Part shown: positions 52,019 through 60,679 of the stretch, piece by piece
Layout of the letters: each line of letters starts with the position of its first letter
Numbering within the stretch: position 1 is the stretch's first letter
From: Taurinivorans muris
GTDB taxonomy: Bacteria > Desulfobacterota > Desulfovibrionia > Desulfovibrionales > Desulfovibrionaceae
Assembly: GCF_025232395.1 (NCBI RefSeq)
Contig: NZ_CP065938.1
Location: 434,001 to 498,000 of the forward strand
DNA: 64,000 bases
Direction: 5' to 3'
Made by a program: the position numbers and the translations under genes
Notes under the pieces: model-generated
Database searches by the model: none
Told to the model about the DNA's origin: nothing
Seen by the model: only the letters and a program-made list of their open reading frames with translations

Positions 52019-53680
52019 ATGAGTACAGATTTTTCCGTCAATCATTACGAAACGGATTTTCTCTGCATAGGCGGGGGGATTGCCGGACTTATGGCAGCTA
52101 TCCGCGCAGCGGATTTGGGAATGCAGTGTACTGTTGTCGAAAAGGCTAATGTCAGGCGTTCAGGTTCAGGAGGTTTGGGAAACGATCATTTTATCTGCTA
52201 TATTCCGGAAGTGCACGGGGATTATGAAACGTTTATCGACGATGTCCTGCGTCTGCAAAACGGCGACAGGCTCCGGCAGATGGGGGCGGACTGGGCAAGA
52301 AAATTCTTTTTCAAGACCAATGAAATCGCAAAACTTTGGGAATCATGGGGAATACCCATGAAATACAATGGGGAATATTATTTTGCGGGTCATTCTCTTC
52401 CCGGCAGAACCAGGGCTTTTCTGAAATATTCCGGCAGGGACCAAAAGCTTGTTCTCACCAAAGAAGCCCAAAAGCGTCATATACAAATCCATAACAGGCG
52501 CATGGCTTATGAGTTGCTGCATGATGAGAACGGAGCGGTCAAAGGTGCTGTTGCGGTCGATACCAGAGAAAAAGTCTTGCATGTTTACCGTGCGAAAGCC
52601 GTGCTTCTATCCACCGGTCTTGTGAATAATCTTTGGCCGTTCGGCAGGCAGTCCCATGTGGGAGCAACGCCCGATATGCTCAATCTGACTGCCGACGGAC
52701 GTATGATGGCTTTTAAAGCGGGTGCCGAGCTTTGCAATTTGGAGCTGCCTTCCCTGCATTCAGGTATAAAGTATTTTTCCCGCAACGGTCAGGCAACATG
52801 GGAGGGGGTTCTGCGCGATGTGACAGGACGTCCCCTTGGACCTTTTTTGGAAAAACCGGAACCGCTTTACGGCGATATTACGATGGAAGTCCGTAAAGAA
52901 CTGATAAAAGAAGCCAATCAAAGCGAACGCGGACCGATTTTTATGGATATGTATGGACTGTCCGAGGAACAGATGGACACCATGCATCATTGGCTTCGGC
53001 AGGAGGGCAATTATACGCTTTTGCGTCATTTTGAACAGGAAAATGTTGATCTTATGGATACAGCGGTGGAATTTGCGACCTATCCGCTGTTAATGCCTCC
53101 GTCCAGCGGCATTGCTTTTAATGCCGATTCCGAAACCAATGTGCCCGGTCTTTACGCGGCAGGCGACGAAGGATACGGAGGCATTGCCGGAGCTTGCGTG
53201 ACAGGCTGGTGGGCGGCGGAAAGCGCCGATAAATTTATAAAAGGTAAGGAACGTTGTGATGTTTCCTGTTTTGAAGAAAGGATTGCCGAAATTTCCGAAA
53301 ACTTTTCCGCAATGCTTGGCAGGGATAAGGGCGCGGACTGGAAAGAAGCTTTGCAGGCTCTTCAAAATATTACATGGGATTATTGCGGTCCGGTGCGCAG
53401 TGCCGCAAGCTTGGAACACGGTCTTTCCCATTTGCGCCGTGTGCGCCAGAAAGCCAGAGAAACGTTAAAGGCGGAAAATCCGCATGAGTTGGTGTTATGT
53501 CTTGGCATGCTTAATCTGTATGATCTTGCTGAACTTGTTTTTCTTATGGCAGATGAAAGAAAGGAAAGCCGCGGCTATCACAGGCGGGCGGATTATGTTT
53601 TGCCTGATCTCAGACTTAACGGTAAAAAACAATATATACGCAAAACCCTAAACAATGAAATTTGCATGACATGGAGATAG
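52019..53680 (+). CDS. AprA/fumarate-reductase-like FAD-dependent oxidoreductase
   Basis: A 553-residue cytoplasmic flavoprotein. The N-terminal dinucleotide motif is FLCIGGGIAGLMAAIRAADLG split at the Gly triplet, then VVEKANVRRSGSGGLGNDHF, and at the C-terminus VPGLYAAGDEGYGGIAGACV, as in adenylylsulfate reductase subunit A and its relatives. It lacks a signal peptide, unlike periplasmic fumarate reductases. The ATG at 52019 follows AAAGGAG; the open frame extends upstream into the transporter gene without similarity. It is not the canonical AprA, whose gene neighbours (sat, qmo) are missing. Confidence 0.8.
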   Translation: MSTDFSVNHYETDFLCIGGGIAGLMAAIRAADLGMQCTVVEKANVRRSGSGGLGNDHFICYIPEVHGDYETFIDDVLRLQNGDRLRQMGADWARKFFFKTNEIAKLWESWGIPMKYNGEYYFAGHSLPGRTRAFLKYSGRDQKLVLTKEAQKRHIQIHNRRMAYELLHDENGAVKGAVAVDTREKVLHVYRAKAVLLSTGLVNNLWPFGRQSHVGATPDMLNLTADGRMMAFKAGAELCNLELPSLHSGIKYFSRNGQATWEGVLRDVTGRPLGPFLEKPEPLYGDITMEVRKELIKEANQSERGPIFMDMYGLSEEQMDTMHHWLRQEGNYTLLRHFEQENVDLMDTAVEFATYPLLMPPSSGIAFNADSETNVPGLYAAGDEGYGGIAGACVTGWWAAESADKFIKGKERCDVSCFEERIAEISENFSAMLGRDKGADWKEALQALQNITWDYCGPVRSAASLEHGLSHLRRVRQKARETLKAENPHELVLCLGMLNLYDLAELVFLMADERKESRGYHRRADYVLPDLRLNGKKQYIRKTLNNEICMTWR

Positions 53681-53683
53681 AGT

Positions 53684-53920
53684 ATGCCTCCGGTAATTAA
53701 TTCTGATTTATGTTTGAAATGCGGCAGTTGTGTGGATGTTTGCCCTATGGATGTGTTTTATGGTTCCAAAAAGGGGGAAATTCCCATTGTCACGTATCCT
53801 GAAGAATGTTGGCATGCCGAAGCCTGTGCCTTGCACTGTCCGGCAAACGCCATAGATTTCAGAATTCCTTTGACTATGGTCGTTCCCATAAAAAAACTTC
53901 ATATAGAAAAAAGCTCATAG
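53684..53920 (+). CDS. Two-cluster ferredoxin (AprB-like) lacking one cysteine
   Basis: A 78-residue ferredoxin. Cluster 1 motif C10-x2-C13-x2-C16-x3-C20-P is complete. The second motif reads CWHAEACALHCP: C42, C48 and C52 are present but the expected second Cys is Ala45. Seven Cys in all, so one site is [3Fe-4S] or uses another ligand such as His44. It is 3 bases after the flavoprotein and should carry its electrons. A strong terminator follows. Confidence 0.85.
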   Translation: MPPVINSDLCLKCGSCVDVCPMDVFYGSKKGEIPIVTYPEECWHAEACALHCPANAIDFRIPLTMVVPIKKLHIEKSS

Positions 53921-53928
53921 TACTTTGA

Positions 53929-53964
53929 CATAAAAAGTCCTTTTGGGGACTTTTTATGTTTTTT
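53929..53964 (+). terminator. Rho-independent terminator of the transporter-flavoprotein-ferredoxin operon
   Basis: CATAAAAAGTCC (53929-53940) pairs with GGACTTTTTATG (53947-53958), followed by a T-run. Confidence 0.9.
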
Positions 53965-53974
53965 CGGGATTTTT

Positions 53975-54849
53975 ATGGCTGTTCCGCGTTATTTTGTACT
54001 GTCGATACTGTTCTTGAGTTATGCTGTCGGAGGCGGAGGTATGGTTGCTATGAAACTCGCCCTTGCTTCCTTTGCTCCTGCTCATATTGCTTTGGCTAGA
54101 GTTTTTTTTGCAGGCATATTTTATCTGCTGCTTTAAAAAAATGGTATCGTATTCCTTATCAAAAAGGCGATTGGAAATATTTGGCAAGCATAGGGATTTT
54201 TGACCCCGGACTTTTTTTTCTTTTACAGTCTTTTGCTATGAAGTATACCACGGCTTCTCAAGGCGGGGCTATTGCCGCTAGCTATCCCGTCATCACGGCT
54301 GTTATGGCACGTATTTTTCTAAAAGAAAAAATAAATCCGCTTACAATCTTTGCCATATTTGTATGTACGGTAGGTGTTGTCGGAAATGCGTTTTTTGCTT
54401 CCGTTGGTTCTGAAGCATTAAATCCGGTACTTGGAAACAGCCTCGTTTTGCTTGCTATGTTTTTTTCTTCCTGTTATGCGGTTTGTGCAAGAAAATTGGC
54501 TGGTAGGTATCCGTTACTTAGTATTGCTGCCATTCAAACTCTTGGAGGAATGTGCATATTTTTGCCTTTGGCTTTATGGACGCCTTTTTCACAAAAAATC
54601 ATTCCGCAGGCTTTATGGTCTATGGGGTATTTGGGGCTTTTTGCGGGGCTTTTTCTTTATTTGGCTATAAATTATGCGTTGCAGCATATACAGGCGGGTA
54701 CTGTGGCTTTGTTCAGTAACCTCATTCTGCTGTTTGTAATTGTTTTTTCCTATTTTTTGTTGGATGAGCGGCTGACGGCGGTGCAGGGTGTTTGTCTGCT
54801 GCTGACTGTCGGCGGTGTGTGTCTGGCAATTTACGGACAGAAAAAATAA
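53975..54849 (+). pseudogene. EamA-family permease broken by a frameshift at a T8 tract
   Basis: The first frame starts at 53975 (MAVPRYFVLSILFLSYAVGG) and stops at 54136; the second frame continues from about 54120 to 54849 with the rest of the permease (KYLASIGIFDPGLFFLLQSF ... AIYGQKK). Together they make a full-length ten-helix EamA (DMT superfamily) exporter of about 290 residues. The break can be repaired by one extra base in the run of eight T at 54102-54109. Pseudogene, slippage-controlled gene or assembly error. Start lies just after a terminator with no visible ribosome site. Confidence 0.75.
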
Positions 54850-55103
54850 CAAGTCTGTGCAAGATGTCGGAAGCTCTTTCGTATATTTTGCAATTAAAGC
54901 CTGTGTGTTGGGGAAGAAGCCAAAACCGAAAATGCCATATAATTTTTGTGGAAAAGTTAATAAATGCGTCTTTGTTTTGTGATATTGTTACAGCTCTATA
55001 AAATTTTTGTTAGGAGGTATTTTCAGATTATTTAAACCGGAACGTTTCCGCATGATATCCATAATAATTTATTAAAAATTATATGTTGTTGTCGCTTCAG
55101 CAA
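54850..55103. other. Intergenic stretch, nothing firm
   Basis: There is a good ribosome site (AGGAGG near 55014) but no start codon behind it; the frame after it (residues FRLFKPERFRM) stops within 20 codons and looks like chance or the trace of a lost gene. No RNA family recognised. Confidence 0.35.
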
Positions 55104-55142
55104 AAAAAAGACTTCAAGAGAATACATCGAAGTCTTTTTTTT
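55104..55142. terminator. Bidirectional terminator downstream of the Lon-like gene
   Basis: AAAAAAGACTTC (55104-55115) pairs with GAAGTCTTTTTT (55129-55140) around a 13-base loop, with T-runs on both strands. It ends the fmdB-hemC-lon-like transcript. Confidence 0.8.
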
Positions 55143-55196
55143 GAAAAACTAAAAGAAGTTTTAATCTGATAATTAAAATTTCTTTTCGGACGTTTC

Positions 55197-57635
55197 TTAT
55201 TTTTCTTTCTTTTTACGGGTTTTAAAGGAATTTTCAGCGAGCCAGCCGAGTTCGTGCAGCTCCGCATCCACGGTATGGAAAAGGGTGTTTTTAGGGAAAT
55301 TGCCGGCTTTTGTGCGTTTTCCCGCAGGAATACCCGTTAAGAGTTCCAACGCCTCTGTGACGTGGCTTACGGGGTAAATGGCGAATAAGCCTTGGGCAAC
55401 GGCATTTCTTACTCTTTCATTGAGCATAAGGTGTTCGATATTGTCTTTTGGAATAATGACACCTTGTTTGCCAGTGAGTCCGCGTTGTTCGCAAAGTTTG
55501 AAAAATCCTTCGATTTTGCGGGTAACCCCGCCAACAGCCATGATGTCGCCCGCTTGGCTGACCGCGCCTGTCATAGCAAGGCTCAGGTTGATAGGGGTTT
55601 TTGATATTGCGGAAAGCAGCGCCACAAGTTCGGCTCCGGATGCGGAGTCCCCTTCAATGCCGTTATAGCTTTGTTCAAAGCAAAGACTGCCGGTTAACAC
55701 AAGAGGTTTATTATGGGCGAATTGGTCAACCAAATAGCTTTTTAAAATCATCATGGCTTTTGTATGTATCGGTCCAGCCAGTTCCGACTCCCTTTCCAAG
55801 TCGATAATGCCGCCGTGCCCAACGCCCACGGTGCAGGAAATTTGGTGCGGCAAGCCAAATTCAAATTGTCCCGCATAGGTAACGGATAAGCCGTTGACTC
55901 TGCCCACAGCATATCCTGAAGTCTGGATTTTTATCATGTCCCTGTCATATTCTTCCATAAACAATTCTTCAATATACGCGGAACGATACATTTTTTCTTG
56001 ATATGCTTTATGGATATAGTCTTTCGTGACTGTTTCCCTTTGCTCCATTTCGGCAAGGGCGGATGCTTCAATCATGGTTTCCCGGATAAGCGGAAATTTA
56101 AGCGATATTTTCGTGTGGTCTTCGCATAACAAGGTTGAATAATCAACCAATGCCGCCAAAGCCTCTTTGTCGAAAGGGAGCAAGTCCGCCTCGTTGACAA
56201 TGTGCGCGATGTTATGCAGCCAAGCCCTGATATTCGATATTGTTCTGTCTGTGTCTATGCTCATTTGAGCTTTTATTTTGAAAAGTTTGGAAAACCTGTC
56301 GTCATTTTCCAGCAATGTTTCATAGATTTGGTCAGTTCCGATGAGAATAACTTTCAAATCCAAGTCAAAAGCGTCGGGAGAGAGTGTTTTGGTTTTGATA
56401 AGTTCGTTGCTGTCGTCTTCGACTTTGCTTTTATTGGCGCGAAGGACACGCAGCAAACCGTCCCAGGCGCTTGGGTGTGCAAGAATATCCTCGATATGAA
56501 AAGCTAAAAAACCGCCGTTTGCTTTATGAACGGAACCGGCTTTAATTAACGTGAAATTCGTTGACAACGCCCCCATTTCCGATTCCCGTTCAATGCAGCC
56601 GAGCACATTGAAAAAGGTCGGGTGGCTTTCAAAAATAATGGGAGCTCCTTTTATTTCGCTGTTATCGACAAAAAGATTGAGCTCATAGCGTGATGAATTG
56701 TCTTGAGCCGTCGGAAGGACAGGGGAGGACAATTCAGCGAGGCTGAGGGGGATCGTTCCTTCTTTGACAAGGAATAAATCCATATTTTCAAGCATATCCT
56801 TATGCATGTTGTCAAAGAATTTGTTGACGCTTTCTTGGTATATTCCGGCATTTTTACAAAATTTTTCTTGAAACGGGATGAAATATTTATGCAAAACGTC
56901 TGTCATCACTTCTTTTTCAAGATCTTTTTGATTTTGTTTGAAATCACGTTCCGCTTTGCTCAATTTTTTGATGACGGTGGTCATGGTGTGGAGCAAGTGG
57001 TCACTTTTTCGTTTGATTTCAGAGCGGATATTGACGTCTAAAAGTTCAAATTCCTCATCGTTCAGCCTTTTTCCTTCAACTAAAGGATAAAGGGTTAAAC
57101 TGCCTTGCTCGTCAATATCCAGATTAAAGCCTTGCTTTTCGGCAATAGTATCCATTTCTTTAATAAAATGTTCACGGATTCTTTGAAAATTGGATAAAAT
57201 CGTTTGCCGTTTTTTTTCATAGGCTTCTGTTTCAAAGCGCAAAGGAATTTCTTTTTTGATCTGCTGTAAAATTTTGGCAAGTTCCGATTTTAAAATTTTT
57301 CCTTGCCCCGCGGTGACTTTTAACAGAATAGGACTGTCTGTATCTTCAAAATTGTTGACATATAACAAATCAGGAGGTGTTTCTTTTTTTTGGGCTATGG
57401 GCTTTAAAAAATTATACAGCATATAGCCTCTGCCAAGGTCGTTTTCCCCTGCCAAATAAATATTATAGCCGTTATCTTTTATGTTGACGGCAAGATTTAA
57501 AGCATTGACAGCCCGAGGTTGGGAAAAATCTTTCCGTAATGATTTAGGAATATCATCACTTGTTTCCCAGGGAATTTTGTTCGCATCCAAGGAAGAGTGC
57601 AGTTTTTCAGCCGCTAAGGGAAGAATTTTAGCCAT
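55197..57635 (-). CDS. Lon-like S16-family ATP-dependent protease with degenerate Walker A
   Basis: An 812-residue protein of the proteobacterial Lon-like (LonC/YcbZ-type) group. The N-terminal ATPase motif is LAGENDLGRGYM, where classical GxxGxGKT has become GxxxLGRG; a long coiled-coil insert spans about residues 130-290. The protease domain has the catalytic Ser in EGDSASGAELVALLSAI and the Lys in VGGVTRKIEGFFKLCE. It is not house-keeping Lon (no LAN domain). It may degrade damaged proteins or act as an ATP-independent protease. Cotranscribed behind hemC (12-base gap). Confidence 0.85.
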   Translation of the reverse strand: MAKILPLAAEKLHSSLDANKIPWETSDDIPKSLRKDFSQPRAVNALNLAVNIKDNGYNIYLAGENDLGRGYMLYNFLKPIAQKKETPPDLLYVNNFEDTDSPILLKVTAGQGKILKSELAKILQQIKKEIPLRFETEAYEKKRQTILSNFQRIREHFIKEMDTIAEKQGFNLDIDEQGSLTLYPLVEGKRLNDEEFELLDVNIRSEIKRKSDHLLHTMTTVIKKLSKAERDFKQNQKDLEKEVMTDVLHKYFIPFQEKFCKNAGIYQESVNKFFDNMHKDMLENMDLFLVKEGTIPLSLAELSSPVLPTAQDNSSRYELNLFVDNSEIKGAPIIFESHPTFFNVLGCIERESEMGALSTNFTLIKAGSVHKANGGFLAFHIEDILAHPSAWDGLLRVLRANKSKVEDDSNELIKTKTLSPDAFDLDLKVILIGTDQIYETLLENDDRFSKLFKIKAQMSIDTDRTISNIRAWLHNIAHIVNEADLLPFDKEALAALVDYSTLLCEDHTKISLKFPLIRETMIEASALAEMEQRETVTKDYIHKAYQEKMYRSAYIEELFMEEYDRDMIKIQTSGYAVGRVNGLSVTYAGQFEFGLPHQISCTVGVGHGGIIDLERESELAGPIHTKAMMILKSYLVDQFAHNKPLVLTGSLCFEQSYNGIEGDSASGAELVALLSAISKTPINLSLAMTGAVSQAGDIMAVGGVTRKIEGFFKLCEQRGLTGKQGVIIPKDNIEHLMLNERVRNAVAQGLFAIYPVSHVTEALELLTGIPAGKRTKAGNFPKNTLFHTVDAELHELGWLAENSFKTRKKKEK

Positions 57636-57647
57636 GATTGTCCCTGT

Positions 57648-58571
57648 CTATTGGTTATACAAGCGTTCAAGAATTTCTTTTCCGCCATTGTTCAAAACAA
57701 GCTGCGCAAGGTTTTCGCCAAGCGCAATGTGATTGCCGATTTCGTCTTCCAAGCTGTACCGGATGATTTTGCTTGCATCGGGTTCTGCAACAAGCCCTTC
57801 CAATACTAAGGTCTTACCCTTTAATTGCGAATGGGCGGCAATGGGAACTTGACAGCCTCCGTCAAGTTTTTTGAGGAAAGCCCGTTCCGCTTCGACACAG
57901 ATTTTTGTTTCGGCGTGATTGAGAAATGCTATCATTTCAAGAATATCGCTTCTTTTTTCATTTACTTCAATGCCTAAGGCTCCCTGTCCGCAAGCAGGCA
58001 AAAATTTCGGCGCCGTGAGGGGAATTTGATGTGGGACACTTAAATTTAAGCGTTTAATTCCCGCTGCAGCAAGAATAATGGCATCATATTCGCCTGAAAG
58101 CATTTTGTTTATACGGGTTTGCACATTACCGCGAAGCATTTTTACGGATAAATCGGGGCGAAGCGCCAAAATTTGGGCTTGGCGGCGCAGACTGCTTGTT
58201 CCGAGTACGGCGTTTTGGGGAAGTTCTTCCACGGACGCATAATTTTTGGAGAGAAAAACATCGTATCTGTCTTCCCGTTCCGGAACAGCGCCCAAAACCA
58301 AGCCCTGCGGAAGTTCCATAGGCACGTCTTTCATGCTGTGAACAGCCAAATCCGCAGAGCCATTAAGCAATGCGTCTTCTATTTCCTTGACAAAAAGCCC
58401 TTTTCCGCCGACTTTTGCAAGCGGAACATCTAAAATGATGTCGCCTTTTGTTTTTATGATGTTTAATTCGACTTCTAAGTCTTCGTATTGCCGGCAAAGC
58501 AAGTCTTTAATATGGTTTGCCTGCCACAAAGCCAATGCGCTTCCTCGGGTGGCGATGATGATTTTTTTCAT
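57648..58571 (-). CDS. hemC: Porphobilinogen deaminase (hydroxymethylbilane synthase)
   Basis: A 307-residue enzyme that links four porphobilinogens into hydroxymethylbilane, the tetrapyrrole precursor of haem, sirohaem and B12. Motifs: [43 protein letters not shown] and the cofactor Cys in [13 protein letters not shown]. Length is standard. Between fmdB (24 bases) and the Lon-like gene. Relevant to the B12 need of MetH and the haem need of cytochrome bd here. Confidence 0.96.
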   Translation of the reverse strand: MKKIIIATRGSALALWQANHIKDLLCRQYEDLEVELNIIKTKGDIILDVPLAKVGGKGLFVKEIEDALLNGSADLAVHSMKDVPMELPQGLVLGAVPEREDRYDVFLSKNYASVEELPQNAVLGTSSLRRQAQILALRPDLSVKMLRGNVQTRINKMLSGEYDAIILAAAGIKRLNLSVPHQIPLTAPKFLPACGQGALGIEVNEKRSDILEMIAFLNHAETKICVEAERAFLKKLDGGCQVPIAAHSQLKGKTLVLEGLVAEPDASKIIRYSLEDEIGNHIALGENLAQLVLNNGGKEILERLYNQ

Positions 58572-58595
58572 TGATAGTCCTTACGTGTTCAAATA

Positions 58596-58838
58596 TTAAT
58601 GCCCGCAAGTAGCGCAAGAGCCGCCGGAACAGCCCGCACAGCCGCCGGAGGAAGATTGGGCAGGCATTGACGGAATATCTGCGCCGGAACTGGAATTTTT
58701 ATTTCTGCAAGGTCTTGAAATGAGCTTTTCGGTCTTTGGGCTTGAGCAGTGCGGACAAGAAGGTAATTCTGTTTGAGAAAAAACAAGTTCTTCAAATTGG
58801 GTATCACAGTCCAAACAATGAAATTCATAAAGAGGCAT
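58596..58838 (-). CDS. FmdB-family zinc-ribbon protein
   Basis: An 80-residue protein. MPLYEFHCLDCDTQFEELV and PSCPHCSSPKTEKLIS give the zinc ribbon (two CxxC pairs) of the FmdB/CxxC_CxxC_SSSS family, followed by a Ser/Gly-rich tail with extra cysteines (GGCAGCSGGSCATCGH). A regulatory role was proposed for FmdB but is unproven. The ATG at 58838 is chosen (GGGAG upstream) over 58853. First gene of the fmdB-hemC unit. Confidence 0.85.
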   Translation of the reverse strand: MPLYEFHCLDCDTQFEELVFSQTELPSCPHCSSPKTEKLISRPCRNKNSSSGADIPSMPAQSSSGGCAGCSGGSCATCGH

Positions 58839-58983
58839 ATATATAACTCCCAAATTTTTTTATGATAATAAACGAAATTATTTTAATTTACAATATTAAC
58901 TTCAAGCGTTAAAAAAAATAATAAAGATATTGACAAACACTATTATTAACCAATAATTAATACTAAAAACAAGAGGAAAAACT

Positions 58984-59409
58984 ATGCGCTATTTGATTGT
59001 GACGGTAAGTTTTGTTTGTTCATTGTTTGTAGCTTCAGCCCATGCTTTTGACGAAAATTTGGAGTTTATGAATGTTACGCTGCCGCTTGGCTGGAGCGTT
59101 GCGGAATCCGATGCGGACCATGTTGTTTTTGAAACCAGAAACCAGGAAGCGAGTTTTGTCTATAAAAAAGTTCCGGTTCATTATGTGACTTTGGAGACCT
59201 ATTCCCGCGCCTTAATGAAAGCCTATGTGGGCTATAATTTTAAAAAACGCACCGAGTCCATTTATTATTTTGAATATTTGCACGGCGATAAGCGTGCATG
59301 GACGTTGGTAACGTATTTTAAAGGACGCAAAGATACTTTTGCAATTCAGACAGGAATAGGGGAAAGTTCCGATTTCATTTCCATTATGGAGTCCATAGAA
59401 CTTAAATAA
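58984..59409 (+). CDS. Small exported protein of unknown function
   Basis: A 141-residue protein with a signal peptide (MRYLIVTVSFVCSLFVASAHA). The mature part is about 120 residues, beta-rich with several Tyr and Phe, no Cys, no lipobox, no motif recognised. Ribosome site AAGAGG. Upstream TTGACA (58930-58935) with ATAATT 17 bases on is a weak promoter candidate. A single gene between fmdB (divergent) and the binding protein. Confidence 0.65.
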   Translation: MRYLIVTVSFVCSLFVASAHAFDENLEFMNVTLPLGWSVAESDADHVVFETRNQEASFVYKKVPVHYVTLETYSRALMKAYVGYNFKKRTESIYYFEYLHGDKRAWTLVTYFKGRKDTFAIQTGIGESSDFISIMESIELK

Positions 59410-59610
59410 ATTACAAAATTGTAAAAAAAATATATTCATACGATAGTTTTTCCTGTATGGTTTGAATGCGTTCATAAAAAAAGTTTCCTGCGGTTCATAT
59501 TTTTATGGACAATGATTGGCAATTATTTTATATTGACCGCAGTTGAGGGGATTTTTCAATTTTGAAAAATTATTTTGTATAACATTAACGTTACTTGTTT
59601 TGGAGTTGAA

Positions 59611-60360
59611 ATGAAAAAGATTTTATCTTCAATGTTTCTTGCTTTATCTTTGATTGCCGGTCAAGCTCAGGCTGCTGATGACGAAACCATTGTGATTGCC
59701 ACTAACCCAACATGGCCGCCAATGCAGTTTATCGACATGGATAAAAACATTATCGGCTTTGAAGTTGATCTTCTTAATGCGATTTGTGATGCTGCAAATC
59801 TCAAATGCACATGGAAAAATGCTGCTTGGGAAGGTATTTTCGGTGAAATTGAATCTCACAATGCTGATGTTATCGCTTCTTGCGTAACCATTACTGAAGC
59901 CCGTCAAAAGAAATATCTTTTCTCCGAACCGGTATACAATATGTATCAAGCTCTCGTTGTTCCTACCGATAGCCCTATCGCAAAGCCCGAAGACCTTAAA
60001 GGCGGAAAACGCGTGGGTATCCAAATCGGAACGACAGCTATCGAAGCTTTGAAAAAAATCGATGCTGATTATGAAATCGTAACATATGACGAAGTCGGTC
60101 TCGCTCTTGAAGATTTGGCTAATGGACGTCTTGACGCCGTTATGTGCGATGACCCGGTTGCAAAATTTTATGCAAGTCAAAAAGAAGGGTATAAAGGCAA
60201 GATGAAAATCGCATTCTCCAGCACTGACCCTGAAGTTTTCGGTTTCTTGGTATTGAAAGACAATACCGCTCTTATGGATAAATTGAACGCCGGTTTTAAA
60301 GCAATCAAAGAAAACGGCAAAGAAAAAGAAATCCTTACCAAGTGGTTCGGTGAATTTTAA
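59611..60360 (+). CDS. Periplasmic amino-acid-binding protein (family 3)
   Basis: A 249-residue solute-binding protein with signal peptide (MKKILSSMFLALSLIAGQAQA). Family-3 features: NPTWPPMQFIDMDKNIIGFEVDLLNAI split at the FxVDL core, WEGIFGEI, DVIASCVTITEARQK and VGIQIGTTAIEALK with the Arg and Asp binding residues. Binds a polar or basic amino acid by family likeness. No permease or ATPase beside it, so it works with a transporter encoded elsewhere. ATG at 59611 follows TTGGAG. Confidence 0.88.
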   Translation: MKKILSSMFLALSLIAGQAQAADDETIVIATNPTWPPMQFIDMDKNIIGFEVDLLNAICDAANLKCTWKNAAWEGIFGEIESHNADVIASCVTITEARQKKYLFSEPVYNMYQALVVPTDSPIAKPEDLKGGKRVGIQIGTTAIEALKKIDADYEIVTYDEVGLALEDLANGRLDAVMCDDPVAKFYASQKEGYKGKMKIAFSSTDPEVFGFLVLKDNTALMDKLNAGFKAIKENGKEKEILTKWFGEF

Positions 60361-60382
60361 TTCTTGCTTGTAATAAAAATTG

Positions 60383-60414
60383 AAAAAGCGGCTTCTTTCG
60401 ATGCCGCTTTTTTT
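60383..60414 (+). terminator. Rho-independent terminator after the binding protein
   Basis: AAAAAGCGGC (60383-60392) pairs with GCCGCTTTTT (60403-60412), followed by TT. Confidence 0.85.
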
Positions 60415-60679
60415 ATATGCAGTAAGGTGCTGCCCTGCAAAATCAAGAGCACTGTTGTATGCGCAGGAATTTCGATTGATGGTTTTTCATGTATGAACAT
60501 GCTTTTATTGAAATTGGATTTTTATTGCAATTATCGGCAATTCAGGAGTTAAAATCCGGTTTAATTAACTTGTATTAAATTTAGAGTTAGAATAAGATTA
60601 TTAAAATATGTTTAAAGCCGTTTGAACTGAAACAGGATTTAAACCAAATAATAGTATTATAAAACAAAGATAAATCGGT
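60415..60679. other. Intergenic stretch before the sugar-nucleotide cluster
   Basis: No gene, RNA or repeat recognised. It should contain the promoter of manC-gmd; TATTAT at 60655-60660 is a possible -10 but no matching -35 is seen, and no activator site is evident. Confidence 0.35.

Noticed and set aside
52019-53920. Dissimilatory adenylylsulfate reductase aprBA
   Set aside because: Order, flavoprotein size and ferredoxin motif differ from AprBA, and sat/qmo genes are absent.
55010-55075. Short gene behind AGGAGG
   Set aside because: No start codon at proper distance; frame closes within 20 codons.
60415-60552. Small plus-strand frame after the binding-protein terminator
   Set aside because: Begins before the terminator, no ribosome site, no recognisable sequence.
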